64,000 bases of DNA from Actinomycetota bacterium (lineage in GTDB: Bacteria; Actinomycetota; Thermoleophilia; Gaiellales; Gaiellaceae): positions 1 through 64,000 of the forward strand of contig VAWW01000016.1 of NCBI GenBank assembly GCA_005884575.1, read 5' to 3'. The translations under genes and the position numbers were made by a program. The notes under the pieces were generated by a model. The model had not been told where the DNA came from, made no database searches, and saw nothing but the letters and a program-made list of their open reading frames with translations. Below, in pieces: positions 26,158 to 34,628 of this stretch (the first letter of the stretch is position 1; every line of letters starts with the position of its first letter).

Positions 26158-26210
26158 GGACGCGCGGCCGGAGGCCGCGCGTCCAGGTGAGGCGCCGCAA
26201 GCGGCGCCTC
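26158..26210. terminator. Two strong GC hairpins after the EVE-domain gene
   Basis: 26158-26169 pairs perfectly with 26173-26184 (12 bp, loop GGA), and 26189-26198 pairs perfectly with 26201-26210 (10 bp, loop AA). The second covers the EVE-gene stop codon; on the minus strand both follow that gene and precede the dehydrogenase start by about 60 bases. There is no T-run, so they are at best G/C-type terminators or palindromic repeats. Confidence 0.6.
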
Positions 26211-26628
26211 AGTGCCGAGCCTCCACCAGCGTGCGTGCGGTTGCGAACTGCTCCGCCGTGAGCCGGATGTACGAGTGGCGCCACAGCGACTGCGGGAAGA
26301 TCCCGGCCTCCTCGACGGCGGGCGCGTCGTGGAGATCGGCGACGTACGCCAGCGGGCGGATCCGGAACCGCCACGACCAGCGCTCCTTCGCCGGGTCGTG
26401 CTCGGGGTCGGAGACGACCTCGACGACGGCGAAGATCGCCTGCCAGACCGACGCATAGCAGATGGCGAGATCGCCCCTGCCGACGGTCGGCCGGCGCGTC
26501 GAGTGATGCGTCTGCAGCTGGGCCGCGCTGACGGGCGCGGCGAGCGGCCGGTCGCCGAGCCCGCGGATGAGCAGCCAGCGGGAAGATTCTGGGCCCCTCG
26601 CGCGTCTAGAAGATGTCGTGCGCACCAT
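26209..26628 (-). CDS. EVE-domain (PUA-like) protein
   Basis: A 139-residue protein. After a poorly conserved 16-residue lead it reads RWLLIRGLGDRPLAAPVSAA, VGRGDLAICYASVWQAIFAV, VEVVSDPEHDPAKERWSWRF and GIFPQSLWRHSYIRLTAEQF, the pattern of EVE domains of the PUA superfamily, which bind modified bases in nucleic acid. The true start is uncertain: ATG 26628 overlaps the thiolase stop by 23 bases and adds residues not typical of the family. Confidence 0.7.
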   Translation of the reverse strand: MVRTTSSRRARGPESSRWLLIRGLGDRPLAAPVSAAQLQTHHSTRRPTVGRGDLAICYASVWQAIFAVVEVVSDPEHDPAKERWSWRFRIRPLAYVADLHDAPAVEEAGIFPQSLWRHSYIRLTAEQFATARTLVEARH

Positions 26629-27832
26629 CCTGATCCTCGCAGTGCTCGTCCTCGCCCTCGGCGGCGCCGCCGCCCAGGCCCTCCGCGGCGACCGGCCGAC
26701 GCTGCTCGCCCATCGCGGCGATTCCGTAGCGGGCGTCGCGGCGCTCGACCTCGCTGACGAGCGTCGCGGTGATCCGGGCGCCGGTGGCGCCGAGGGGGTG
26801 GCCGAGCGAGATCCCGCCGCCGTTCGGGTTCACGTCCTCGATCCGCTCGCCGAGGCCCGTGTCCGCGAGGAACTGCAGCACGACGGACGCGAACGCCTCG
26901 TTGACCTCGATGACGGCTATGTCGTCCCAGCCCAGGCCCGCCTTCGCGAGCGCCTTCGCGCACGCCTCCGGGTTCCCGTGCAGCATCACATGCGGGTCGA
27001 CGCCGGCGATCCCGAACGCGACGAAGCGCGCCCGCGGCTCGAGTCGGAGGCGCGCGGCGGCCGACTCCGACGCGACGAGCACCGCCGCCGCGCCGTCGAC
27101 GATCTGGCTGGAGTTCCCGGCGGTGACCTTCCCGTCCGGGACGAACGACGGCGCGAGCCCGGCCATCTTCTCGAGGGTCGTGTCCCGCCGGACAGCCTCG
27201 TCGACCGCGAAGCGCACCGCGGTCGCCGCGCCGCCGCCGCCCGCGGACGGCTCGCGCGGCACCTCGATCGGCACGATCTCCTTCTCGAAGCGCCCCTCGT
27301 CGATCGCGCGCGCCGCGCGCATGTGAGACCGGTACGAGTACTCGTCGAGCGCCTCGCGTGAGAGATCCCACCGCTCGGCGATCACCTCGGCGGAGATCCC
27401 CTGCGGAACGATCTCGAAGCGTTCGAGGACGGCATCCGACAGCGAGCCGTTGTTCGAGCCCATCGGGACGCGCGACATCATCTCGACGCCGCCCGAGACC
27501 ACGAGATCGAGCTGACCGGACATGATGGCCGCCGCAGCGTTGAAGTTCGTCTGCATCGACGAGCCGCACTGCCTGTCGACGGTCGTGCCGCACACGGAGA
27601 CGGGCCACCCGGCGGCGAGCGCGACGTTCCGCCCGATGTTCCACGCCTGCTCGTCGATCTGCGTGACACAGCCCCACTGCACGTCCTCGACCTCTCCGGG
27701 CTCGACCCCGTTCCGGTCGAGCAGCCCGTTCACGACCTGCGCCGAGAGATCGTCCCCGCGCACCACGGAGAGCGTGCCGTGGCGGCGGCCGATCGGACTG
27801 CGGACGGCGTCGACGATCAGGGCGTCGGTCAT
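26606..27832 (-). CDS. Thiolase (acetyl-CoA acetyltransferase) with an aberrant C-terminus
   Basis: Thiolase fold over about 370 residues: DAVRSPIGRRHGTLS, nucleophile Cys in TVDRQCGSSMQTNFN, GGVEMMSRVPMGS, IVDGAAAVLVASESAA, and NPNGGGISLGHPLGATGARI with the active-site His. After YGIAAM the sequence should give Cys-x-Gly-Gly-Gly, the second catalytic Cys; instead it becomes GEQRRPVAAEGLGGGAAEGE and an acidic tail ending AHDIF. The last 40 residues are therefore unlike the family and the acid/base Cys is missing. Either a rearrangement replaced the 3' end or the assembly is chimeric. Activity is doubtful. Confidence 0.85.
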   Translation of the reverse strand: MTDALIVDAVRSPIGRRHGTLSVVRGDDLSAQVVNGLLDRNGVEPGEVEDVQWGCVTQIDEQAWNIGRNVALAAGWPVSVCGTTVDRQCGSSMQTNFNAAAAIMSGQLDLVVSGGVEMMSRVPMGSNNGSLSDAVLERFEIVPQGISAEVIAERWDLSREALDEYSYRSHMRAARAIDEGRFEKEIVPIEVPREPSAGGGGAATAVRFAVDEAVRRDTTLEKMAGLAPSFVPDGKVTAGNSSQIVDGAAAVLVASESAAARLRLEPRARFVAFGIAGVDPHVMLHGNPEACAKALAKAGLGWDDIAVIEVNEAFASVVLQFLADTGLGERIEDVNPNGGGISLGHPLGATGARITATLVSEVERRDARYGIAAMGEQRRPVAAEGLGGGAAEGEDEHCEDQDGAHDIF

Positions 27833-27891
27833 GTGCCGACTGTAGCTCCCGCACCTTGACCTGCGGAAGCCCCGGCGAGGACAATCGACCG

Positions 27892-28305
27892 ATGCTGCAC
27901 CGCAACGCCAAGGTCGACCTGATCAAGCAGGCGCCGTTGTTCGCCCGCTGCACGAAGAAGGAGATCGAGCAGGTCGCCCAGCTCGCCGACGAGATCGACC
28001 TTCGCGAGGGCAAGGAGCTGACGGTCGAAGGCGAGCCGGGGCGTGAGTTCTTCGTCCTGATCGAGGGGACCGCCGACGTGCGGCGGAAAGGCCGCAGGGT
28101 CAACCAGATGAAGGACGGGGACTTCTTCGGCGAGATCGCGCTCATCTCCGGCGCGCCGCGCACGGCGACGGTGACGGCGACCTCTCCGGTCCGCGCGCTC
28201 GTGATCACCGACCGCGACTTCCGGACGCTCCTGAAGAAGTCGCCGGCGATGCAGCTCCGCGTGCTCGAAGCGCTCGCCGAGCGGCTGCCGCCCGAGACGC
28301 TGTAA
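27892..28305 (+). CDS. Cyclic-nucleotide-binding domain protein
   Basis: A 137-residue single-domain protein: LIKQAPLFARCTKKEIEQVA, EGEPGREFFVLIEGTADVRR and the phosphate-binding cassette FFGEIALISGAPRTATVTA with the conserved Glu and Arg that hold cAMP or cGMP. There is no DNA-binding or catalytic domain attached, so it may act through partners. Read divergently from the thiolase with a 59-base gap. Confidence 0.88.
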   Translation: MLHRNAKVDLIKQAPLFARCTKKEIEQVAQLADEIDLREGKELTVEGEPGREFFVLIEGTADVRRKGRRVNQMKDGDFFGEIALISGAPRTATVTATSPVRALVITDRDFRTLLKKSPAMQLRVLEALAERLPPETL

Positions 28306-28314
28306 CGTCACGGG

Positions 28315-29745
28315 ATGGCCGTCACGGCCACCGAGCGGAAGCTGTTGATCGCCGGCGAGTGGATCGAGACCGGTGACTGGCTCGACGTCCGCTCGCCGTA
28401 CTCGGGCGAGCTCGTCGCCCGCGTCGCAAAGGGCGGCGCCGCCGAGACGCGCCGGGCGATCGACGCCGCCGCGGCCGTGCTCGCGGAGCCGCTCCCAGCC
28501 CACAAGCGCGCCGAGATCCTCGTCAAGGTCGCCGGCGCGATCGGCCGCCGCCACGAGGAGGTGGCCCGGACGATCTCCGACGAGGCGGGCAAGCCGATCA
28601 AGGCCGCGCGCGTCGAGGCGAGCCGCGCGATGTCGACGTTCACGTTCGCGGCGGTCGAGGCGCGGAAGCTCGCCGGGACGATGGTGCCGATGGACGCCGC
28701 GCAGGCCGGGGAGGGCAAGGTCGGCTTCACGATCCGCCGGCCGATCGGCGTCGTCGGCGCGATCTCGCCGTTCAACTTCCCGTGCAACCTCGTTGCCCAC
28801 AAGATCGCGCCCGCTCTCGCTGCCGGCTGCCCCGTGGTGCTGAAGCCGGCGAGCCAGACGCCGCTGTCGGCGCTGCTGCTCGCCGAGCTCGAGACCGAGG
28901 CGGGACTCCCGCCCGGCTGGCTCAACGTCGTCGCCGGCTCCGCCTCGGAGATCGGCGACGTCCTCGTCGAGGATCCGCGCGTGAGGCTGATCACGTTCAC
29001 CGGCTCGGGCCCGGTCGGCTGGAAGCTGCAGGAGCGGGCGCCGAAGAAGCGCGTCAAGCTGGAGCTCGGGAACTCGACGCCCGTCGTCGTCGCGGCCGAC
29101 GCCGACCTCGACCGGGCCGCCGACAAGCTCGCCGCGAATGCGTTCTCGTTCGCCGGCCAGAGCTGCATCTCGGTGCAGCGGATCTACATCGAGCGGTCCG
29201 CGATCGGCGCCTTCCTCGAACGCTTCCTGCCCAAGGTCGAGGCGCTGAAGGTCGGCGACCCCGCCGACGACGAAACCGACGTCGGCCCCGTGATCGACGA
29301 CGGCGCGAGGGAACGCATCCTCGCGTGGGTCGAGGAGGCCGAGTCGGCGGGCGCTCGCGTCCTCGTCGGCGGCGGCGTCGAGCGGGAGCTCCTGCGCCCG
29401 ACGGTGCTGAGCGACGTCCCTGACGACGCGAAGGTCTCCTGCCAGGAGGTCTTCGGCCCGGTCTGCATCGTCAACCCGGTCGACTCGATCGAGGAGGCCG
29501 TCGAGCGGGCGAACGGCACCCGCTACGGGCTGCAGGCCGGCGTGTTCACCACCACGCTCGACAACGCCGTCAAGGCCGCGGCCGGGCTCGAATTCGGCGG
29601 CGTCACGGTCAACGAAGCGCCGACGTTCCGCTCCGACCAGATGCCGTACGGCGGGGTCAAGGACTCCGGCAACACGAAGGAAGGCCCGGCCTGGGCGGTC
29701 CGGGAGATGACCGAGGAGCGGCTCGTCGTCCTCGACGTGTCCTAG
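28315..29745 (+). CDS. NAD(P)-dependent aldehyde dehydrogenase
   Basis: A 476-residue ALDH: IGVVGAISPFNFPCNLVAHK, PVVLKPASQTPLSALLLAEL, ITFTGSGPVGWKLQERA, catalytic Glu in KLELGNSTPVVV, catalytic Cys in FSFAGQSCISVQRIYIE, and EVFGPVCIVNPVDSIEEAVE. The LELGN (instead of LELGG) and C-terminal PYGGVKDSGNTKEGP are like the glyceraldehyde-3-phosphate/lactaldehyde branch of the superfamily, but the substrate is not certain. Starts nine bases after the cyclic-nucleotide-binding gene. Confidence 0.9.
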   Translation: MAVTATERKLLIAGEWIETGDWLDVRSPYSGELVARVAKGGAAETRRAIDAAAAVLAEPLPAHKRAEILVKVAGAIGRRHEEVARTISDEAGKPIKAARVEASRAMSTFTFAAVEARKLAGTMVPMDAAQAGEGKVGFTIRRPIGVVGAISPFNFPCNLVAHKIAPALAAGCPVVLKPASQTPLSALLLAELETEAGLPPGWLNVVAGSASEIGDVLVEDPRVRLITFTGSGPVGWKLQERAPKKRVKLELGNSTPVVVAADADLDRAADKLAANAFSFAGQSCISVQRIYIERSAIGAFLERFLPKVEALKVGDPADDETDVGPVIDDGARERILAWVEEAESAGARVLVGGGVERELLRPTVLSDVPDDAKVSCQEVFGPVCIVNPVDSIEEAVERANGTRYGLQAGVFTTTLDNAVKAAAGLEFGGVTVNEAPTFRSDQMPYGGVKDSGNTKEGPAWAVREMTEERLVVLDVS

Positions 29746-29779
29746 TTTCGGCGACCTGCGGTCCGGGAACCCCCCAAGC

Positions 29780-29950
29780 ATGATCGGACTCGGAATCGCG
29801 TTGTTAATCGTCGGGGTCGTCACGTTGTTCTTCATGCCGTGGGTCGGGGTTCCCGCGGCGATCGTGGGGCTCGTGCTGCTCGCGCTCTTCTTCCTGGGCT
29901 TCGGCAAGCGCGCCGCGCGGGACACGACCGTCTCCGACCGCCGGATGTAG
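29780..29950 (+). CDS. Small two-helix membrane protein (56 aa)
   Basis: ATG 29780 to TAG 29950 encodes MIGLGIALLIVGVVTLFFMP, then WVGVPAAIVGLVLLALFFLG and a basic end FGKRAARDTTVSDRRM. Two hydrophobic helices joined by a short turn and a positively charged C-terminus. Function unknown. It lies between the aldehyde dehydrogenase and the zinc-ribbon gene, same strand. Confidence 0.65.
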   Translation: MIGLGIALLIVGVVTLFFMPWVGVPAAIVGLVLLALFFLGFGKRAARDTTVSDRRM

Positions 29951-29968
29951 CGGTAATCTCGCGGCGGG

Positions 29969-30367
29969 ATGCCGCTCTTCGGACGCAAGCCCGCTCCGGC
30001 CCCGGCCGTGCCGGGAACGCCGGTGCGGCGGACGCTTCCGCCGCCGAGCCAGCTGCGCCGCGACCGGCGGGCCCTCCTGCGCGTCCGTGAGGAGCGGATC
30101 CGCGACCTCGGAGGCCTGATGCTCGAGATGTACCGGCGCGACCAGTTCCGGCAGGACCTCGTCGTCGACCGCTGCACCGAGCTCGTCGCGCTCGAGGAGC
30201 GGATCGCCGAGCTCGACGCCCTGCTCTCGGCGGCGATGTCCGTCCGGCACCGGCCGGCCGCCCGCTGCGAGTGCGGAGCGCCGATCCTCTGGGGCTCGAA
30301 GTTCTGCGCGTCCTGCGGGCGGCCCGTCGGCGCGTCGGCCGCTCCGGTTCCGCCGCAGGAGGCCTGA
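29969..30367 (+). CDS. Zinc-ribbon protein of unknown function
   Basis: A 132-residue protein: basic, Pro-rich start (MPLFGRKPAPAPAVPGTPVR), a helical middle (VREERIRDLGGLMLEMYRRD, then CTELVALEERIAELDALLSA) and a C-terminal zinc ribbon CECGAPILWGSKFCASCGRP (two CxC/CxxC knuckles). Same-strand partner of the next gene, whose ribosome-binding site lies inside this gene's last codons. Confidence 0.75.
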   Translation: MPLFGRKPAPAPAVPGTPVRRTLPPPSQLRRDRRALLRVREERIRDLGGLMLEMYRRDQFRQDLVVDRCTELVALEERIAELDALLSAAMSVRHRPAARCECGAPILWGSKFCASCGRPVGASAAPVPPQEA

Positions 30368-30368
30368 G

Positions 30369-31106
30369 CTGGAACCGTCGGCACCGACCCTTGAGCCACC
30401 TCCGCCGCCGCAGGAGGAGCCCCGCGACTTCTGCCCGAACTGCGGCGCGGCGTACGAGCCGCTGCAGGAGTACTGCCTCGAGTGCGGCGAGCGCCTGCCG
30501 GTCAATCGAGGTCTGATCGGGGTCCTCGCCTCGGCCTGGCAGCGGCGGATTCCCTGGTATCCAGGCGACTGGATGTGGCCGGCGCTCGGATTCCTCGGCC
30601 TCGCCGTGATCGCGACCGTCGTCGCCGTCCTGGTCGGCTCGAGCCGTTCGAGCGGGTCGAAGACGGTCGTCGCGACCGGGAACAGCGTCACTCTCGGTCC
30701 GGGCGCGGCCGGCGGCACCGTGACGGCTGCCGCGACCGGGACACTGCCGACCGCGCCCGAGCCGACCGGCTCCGGGCCGGCGAAGACGACCCCGAAGCCG
30801 AAGCCGAAGCCGGCGACGGGCGCCCTCGCAGAGTGGCCGTCCGGCAAGAGCGGCTACACGGTCGTCCTCGAGTCGGTGCCGACCTCCACCGGCCGCGCGT
30901 TCGCGGTGGCCAGGGCGAAGCGCGCCCGGGCGGCCGGATTGGCCTCCGTCGGTGTGCTCGACTCCTCGAATTACTCGAGCTTCCATCCGGGCTACTACGT
31001 GGTCTTCGCCGGGATCTACAGTTCCCCCGCAGACGCCGCCCGGGCGGTCGGAACCGCCCACGCCCGCGGCTTCGGCGACGCCTACCAGAAGCAGGTCACC
31101 CGCTAG
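30369..31106 (+). CDS. Zinc-ribbon, membrane-anchored SPOR-like protein with a CTG start
   Basis: The frame opens two bases after the TGA of the preceding gene and has no ATG, GTG or TTG before its conserved zinc ribbon. A perfect AGGAGG (30357-30362) sits six bases before CTG 30369, which I take as the start (245 residues). Order: Pro/Glu-rich lead, zinc ribbon CPNCGAAYEPLQEYCLECG, membrane helix (ALGFLGLAVIATVVAVLVG), Thr/Pro-rich linker (GPAKTTPKPKPKPATG), and a C-terminal SPOR-like domain (GYTVVLESVPTSTGRAF, PGYYVVFAGIYSSPADAARA). SPOR domains bind denuded septal peptidoglycan. A later in-frame ATG (30573) would lose the zinc ribbon. Confidence 0.75.
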   Translation: MEPSAPTLEPPPPPQEEPRDFCPNCGAAYEPLQEYCLECGERLPVNRGLIGVLASAWQRRIPWYPGDWMWPALGFLGLAVIATVVAVLVGSSRSSGSKTVVATGNSVTLGPGAAGGTVTAAATGTLPTAPEPTGSGPAKTTPKPKPKPATGALAEWPSGKSGYTVVLESVPTSTGRAFAVARAKRARAAGLASVGVLDSSNYSSFHPGYYVVFAGIYSSPADAARAVGTAHARGFGDAYQKQVTR

Positions 31107-31193
31107 GTGTAACCGCCGGTTGGAACGGGCACGCCGTGGAAGGGCCTTGGCCGGGGCGCACAATCGTTTCCAACTTTGAAAACAGAGGACGCG

Positions 31194-31223
31194 ACTTTGT
31201 GACAGTGGGCCGGTCCGTATAGA
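31194..31223 (+). promoter_or_regulatory. Candidate promoter for the zinc-finger/methyltransferase/PafBC genes
   Basis: In the 202-base gap before 31309 the sequence TATAGA (31218-31223) is preceded by a TTTGTG element (31196-31201) at 16 bases. The gap is relatively A/T-rich. A transcript from here would have a leader of about 80 bases. Pattern-based only. Confidence 0.4.
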
Positions 31224-31308
31224 CTCCGCCTCGGAGGGGGCTCGAGAGGACTGTTTACAGCGCGCTAACAAACGCTTTGCGGCGACTCAACAGGAGACCT
31301 AGAGACTA

Positions 31309-31761
31309 GTGATCGAAGAGCACACCGCCCAGTTGCAGAACTGCATGTATCAATACTCTCGCGCCATTTACCGCACCATCAAGGACATGATCGACCCGTA
31401 TTCGGACCCGGAGACGCAGCTCGAGTCCCGCCGGGCCGTCTTGCTGGCCTGCGAGCAGACGATGGAACGGCTCGCCAAGGATCCGCTCTACTTCGCGAAT
31501 CCGGACAAGGCGCTGTTCCAGGACATCCGGCGCCACTTCCCGATCACCGCGCAGGCGCAGGTGGCCTGGGCCGTGCAGCACGGAGTCGGAGCGGCGATCG
31601 AGTTCATTCAGGAGCAGATCGAGGCCGGCGCGCTCGACGGCGGCGTCGCCCGCTGCCGCGCGACGACGCGCAAGGGTAAGCCGTGCCAGCGCACGCCTTT
31701 GCCGGAGCGCGACTACTGCCCGTCGCACCAGCACCTCGAGCGGACGAAGGCCGCGGCGTAG
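31309..31761 (+). CDS. Conserved protein with a C-terminal Cys/His zinc-finger-like motif
   Basis: A 150-residue protein. The helical N-terminal part (AQLQNCMYQYSRAIYRTIKD, then HFPITAQAQVAWAVQHGVGA) has no known domain. The C-terminus reads ARCRATTRKGKPCQRTPLPE, then RDYCPSHQHL: a C-x9-C-x10-C-x2-H set that should bind zinc and is seen at the ends of various DNA-associated proteins. GTG start 31309 after ACAGGAGACC. It precedes a DNA methyltransferase and PafBC on the same strand. Confidence 0.75.
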   Translation: MIEEHTAQLQNCMYQYSRAIYRTIKDMIDPYSDPETQLESRRAVLLACEQTMERLAKDPLYFANPDKALFQDIRRHFPITAQAQVAWAVQHGVGAAIEFIQEQIEAGALDGGVARCRATTRKGKPCQRTPLPERDYCPSHQHLERTKAAA

Positions 31762-31788
31762 TCCGGACCCGGGCCTAAGCTCGGGCCG

Positions 31789-32667
31789 GTGCACGAGATC
31801 CTCCTCGGGGACAACCTCGACGTCCTCCCCCGCTTCGCGGACGCGAGCTTCCAGCTCGCCTACCTCGATCCGCCTTTCAACACCGGGCGCGCGCAGACGC
31901 GACGGACACTTGCCGTCACAGCTGACATGGATGGCGATCGCACCGGCTTCGCGGGTCGCCGGTACCGCAGCGAACTCCTCGAGACGAGCTCGTATCGCGA
32001 TGCCTTCGACGACTACCTCGCGTTCCTCGAGCCGCGGTTGCGCGAGGTACGTCGCGTCCTGTGCCAGGACGGAACGCTCTACTTCCACATCGACTACCGC
32101 GAGGCGCACTATTGCAAGCTGCTGCTCGACGAGCTCTTCGGCCGCGAGTGCTTCCTCAACGAGATCATCTGGGCGTACGACTACGGCGCCCGCGCGAAGC
32201 GCCGCTGGCCCGCGAAGCACGACACGATCCTCGTCTACGTCAAGGATCGAGAGTGCTACTACTTCGACTCGCAGGCAGTCGACCGCGAGCCGTACATGGC
32301 TCCGGGCCTCGTCACTGCGGAGAAGGCGGCGCGCGGCAAGCTGCCCTCCGACTGCTGGTGGCACACGATCGTCTCGCCGACCGGGGGGGAGAAGACGGGC
32401 TACCCGACGCAAAAACCGCTCGGCGTCCTGCGGCGGATCGTCCAGGCCTCGTCGAAACCGGGCGACACGTGCCTCGATCCCTTCGCGGGGAGCGGCACCC
32501 TGGGGGCCGCGGCCGCCGAGCTGGGCCGCCGCTCGGTGCTGATCGACTCGAACCCGGACGCCATAGCGGTGATGCGGGAGCGATTGAGGTCGTGCGATAA
32601 CCTCGCTGCTCCGTGTCGCACGACACCGACAAGCTCATCCGTCAACTCTCGCTCGTCGCCTTCCTGA
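31789..32667 (+). CDS. DNA adenine/cytosine-N4 methyltransferase, beta group
   Basis: A 292-residue site-specific amino-methyltransferase. The catalytic motif LAYLDPPFNTGRAQ (DPPF) is near residue 27 and the SAM-binding motif CLDPFAGSGTLGAAAAELGR near 233: this order defines the beta group (CcrM/HinfI-like). YPTQKPLGVLRRIVQ precedes motif I. The product, N6-methyladenine or N4-methylcytosine, and the target site cannot be read from sequence. No restriction endonuclease is adjacent, so it may be an orphan, regulatory methylase. The last 20 or so residues overlap the start of pafBC in another frame and look non-conserved. Confidence 0.9.
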   Translation: MHEILLGDNLDVLPRFADASFQLAYLDPPFNTGRAQTRRTLAVTADMDGDRTGFAGRRYRSELLETSSYRDAFDDYLAFLEPRLREVRRVLCQDGTLYFHIDYREAHYCKLLLDELFGRECFLNEIIWAYDYGARAKRRWPAKHDTILVYVKDRECYYFDSQAVDREPYMAPGLVTAEKAARGKLPSDCWWHTIVSPTGGEKTGYPTQKPLGVLRRIVQASSKPGDTCLDPFAGSGTLGAAAAELGRRSVLIDSNPDAIAVMRERLRSCDNLAAPCRTTPTSSSVNSRSSPS

Positions 32668-34628
32668 TGGCCGAACGGCGCCCGTTGACCGCACGCGACG
32701 TCAAGTCGAACGTCGAGGGTTACTCGGAGATGTCCGACGAGGCGTTCGCGCGCCGCTACTACTCCGACCGTGCGGAGCTCATCGCGCTCGGCGTCCCGTT
32801 GAACTCGCAACGGGACGAGTTCACCGGCGAGGAGCTCTACACGCTGCGTTCCGAGCAGTACTTCTTGCCGGAGCTCGAGCTGACCGACGACGAGCTCGCC
32901 GCGCTGCAGACCTCGCTCTACCTGCTCGAGGGCAAGTTCGCCTATGCGGAGCCGCTACGGCTCGCGTTGCAGAACCTCGGGCTGGGACGGCCCGGCTTCG
33001 CGGACCCGCCGAGCCGGGCGGCCGCGCGCGTCGAGGTGCTCGATCCCGACTACTCGGCCGAGATGCCCGGGCGGCTCGCGAAGCTCGAAGGGGCGATCTC
33101 GAAGCAGCGCACCGTCAAGTTCGATTACGAGTCGATCTCGCGCGGCGGGCCGCACGAGCGGACGCTCAATCCGTACGCGCTCTACAACGACGCCGGCCGC
33201 TGGTATGTCGTCGGCCAGGATCTCGACCGCAAGGACATCCGCACCTTCCGCGTCTCGCGCATCCGCGGCGACATCCGCTTCGCGACACGACGCGAGCGCG
33301 ACTTCCGGATTCCCGCCGAATTCGACGTCGAGGCGTATCGGGGCCGCCCGCCCTGGCAGATCGGCGACCCTGCCGGCGAGGCGCGGATCGAGGTCAAGGG
33401 CGATACGGCCTGGTGGGTCGAGCGCTCGTACGGGGACATCGGCCGCGTCGAGGACGGCGTGTTCGTCACCGAGTACTCGTCGATCCCGATGCTTGCGTCG
33501 TGGGTGCTTCGGCAGGACGGCCGTGCGGTGCCGATCGAGCCCGACGAGCTGCGCCGCGAGGTTGCACGTGCGCTCAAGGCCGTCCGCGAGGCGCACGAGG
33601 GCGCGCCGCCGAAGCTCGCGGCGGAGAAGCCGGTCGAGGAGTCGGACGGCGCCGGGGAGCGGCCGGCAGGGCCCGTCGCGCCGGAGCGGTTCGCGGTGTT
33701 GCAGGCCCTGCTCGCGTATCTGCTCGCCGCGTGCGGCCAGGAACGCGAGGCGACCATTCCGGCCCGCGAGATCGTCGAGCGGTTCAACATTCCGGAGGAC
33801 GGGCTGGAGGAGCATCTCTCGCTGCTGAACCTCGTCAACTTCGGCGGCGGTTGCTACACGGTCTACGCCGAACTGCAGGGCGACGTCGTCCACGTCGACA
33901 AGGAGTTGTACGGCGAGACGTTTCGCGCGGCGCCGCGGCTGACGCCGCTCGAGGCGCGGGCGATCCGCCTGGCCCTCGAATACGTCGGCCCGATGATCGC
34001 CGCCGACGCGCACACCCCGCTCGACCGCGTGCGCCGGAAGCTCGAGGAGACGTTCGGGCAGTTCGAGCTCGCGCAAACCCCGGAGCCGTCGGTCGATACC
34101 GAGGAGGAGCAGCTCGTCCGAACGTTCAGCGAGGCGATCGCGAACCGGCGGCTCGTCGAGATCGAGTACCAGAAGGAGGGCGAGCAGACGTGGTCGAAGC
34201 GCGTCGTCGAGCCGTACTCGCTGGAGCGCGAGCTGCCGAACTGGCGCGTCCACACGTGGGACCGCACGCGCGACGGCGAGCGCAGCTTCCGTCTCGACCG
34301 GATGCGCAGCGCGGCGAAGACGAAGGAGACGTTCGAGCCACGCGAGGGGTTCGAGCCGAGCAGGCTCCGGGACGCGCGCACGGCGAAGGTGCTCTACTCG
34401 AAGGCCGTCGCGCGGTGGGCGCGCGAACGCGGTGCGCGGCCGCTGAAGGACGGCAAGGCGCTTTCCGAGGTTCCCGTCGGCAGCCCCGAATGGCTGGAGA
34501 GCGAGATCTTCTCGTCCCGCGGCGACGCGATCGTTGTCGAACCCGAGGATCTGCGGGAGCGGATCGCGACGCGCGCGAAGGAGCTCGCGCAGGAGTTGGG
34601 CGTCGCGCGCATGCGCATTAAGGCCTGA
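32613..34628 (+). CDS. pafBC: PafBC: tandem WYL-domain transcriptional activator of the DNA-damage response
   Basis: A 671-residue fusion of PafB-like and PafC-like halves. Each has an N-terminal helix-turn-helix part and a WYL domain: first half LIRQLSLVAFLMAERRPLTA, KQRTVKFDYESISRGGPHER, GRWYVVGQDLDRKDIRTFRV; second half FAVLQALLAYLLAACGQERE, EIEYQKEGEQTWSKRVVEPY and RVHTWDRTRDGERSFRLDRM. In mycobacteria PafBC senses DNA damage and activates a LexA-independent repair regulon. GTG 32613 lies inside the methyltransferase gene (55-base overlap). Proteasome genes usually found next to pafBC are not here. Confidence 0.9.
   Translation: MSHDTDKLIRQLSLVAFLMAERRPLTARDVKSNVEGYSEMSDEAFARRYYSDRAELIALGVPLNSQRDEFTGEELYTLRSEQYFLPELELTDDELAALQTSLYLLEGKFAYAEPLRLALQNLGLGRPGFADPPSRAAARVEVLDPDYSAEMPGRLAKLEGAISKQRTVKFDYESISRGGPHERTLNPYALYNDAGRWYVVGQDLDRKDIRTFRVSRIRGDIRFATRRERDFRIPAEFDVEAYRGRPPWQIGDPAGEARIEVKGDTAWWVERSYGDIGRVEDGVFVTEYSSIPMLASWVLRQDGRAVPIEPDELRREVARALKAVREAHEGAPPKLAAEKPVEESDGAGERPAGPVAPERFAVLQALLAYLLAACGQEREATIPAREIVERFNIPEDGLEEHLSLLNLVNFGGGCYTVYAELQGDVVHVDKELYGETFRAAPRLTPLEARAIRLALEYVGPMIAADAHTPLDRVRRKLEETFGQFELAQTPEPSVDTEEEQLVRTFSEAIANRRLVEIEYQKEGEQTWSKRVVEPYSLERELPNWRVHTWDRTRDGERSFRLDRMRSAAKTKETFEPREGFEPSRLRDARTAKVLYSKAVARWARERGARPLKDGKALSEVPVGSPEWLESEIFSSRGDAIVVEPEDLRERIATRAKELAQELGVARMRIKA

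Noticed and set aside
26640-26760. Plus-strand hydrophobic leader followed by LLAHRGDS, like the start of a glycerophosphodiester phosphodiesterase
   Set aside because: The frame continues as the antisense of the thiolase and shows no further phosphodiesterase motif, so it is not called as a gene; it is used only as a hint of a rearrangement.
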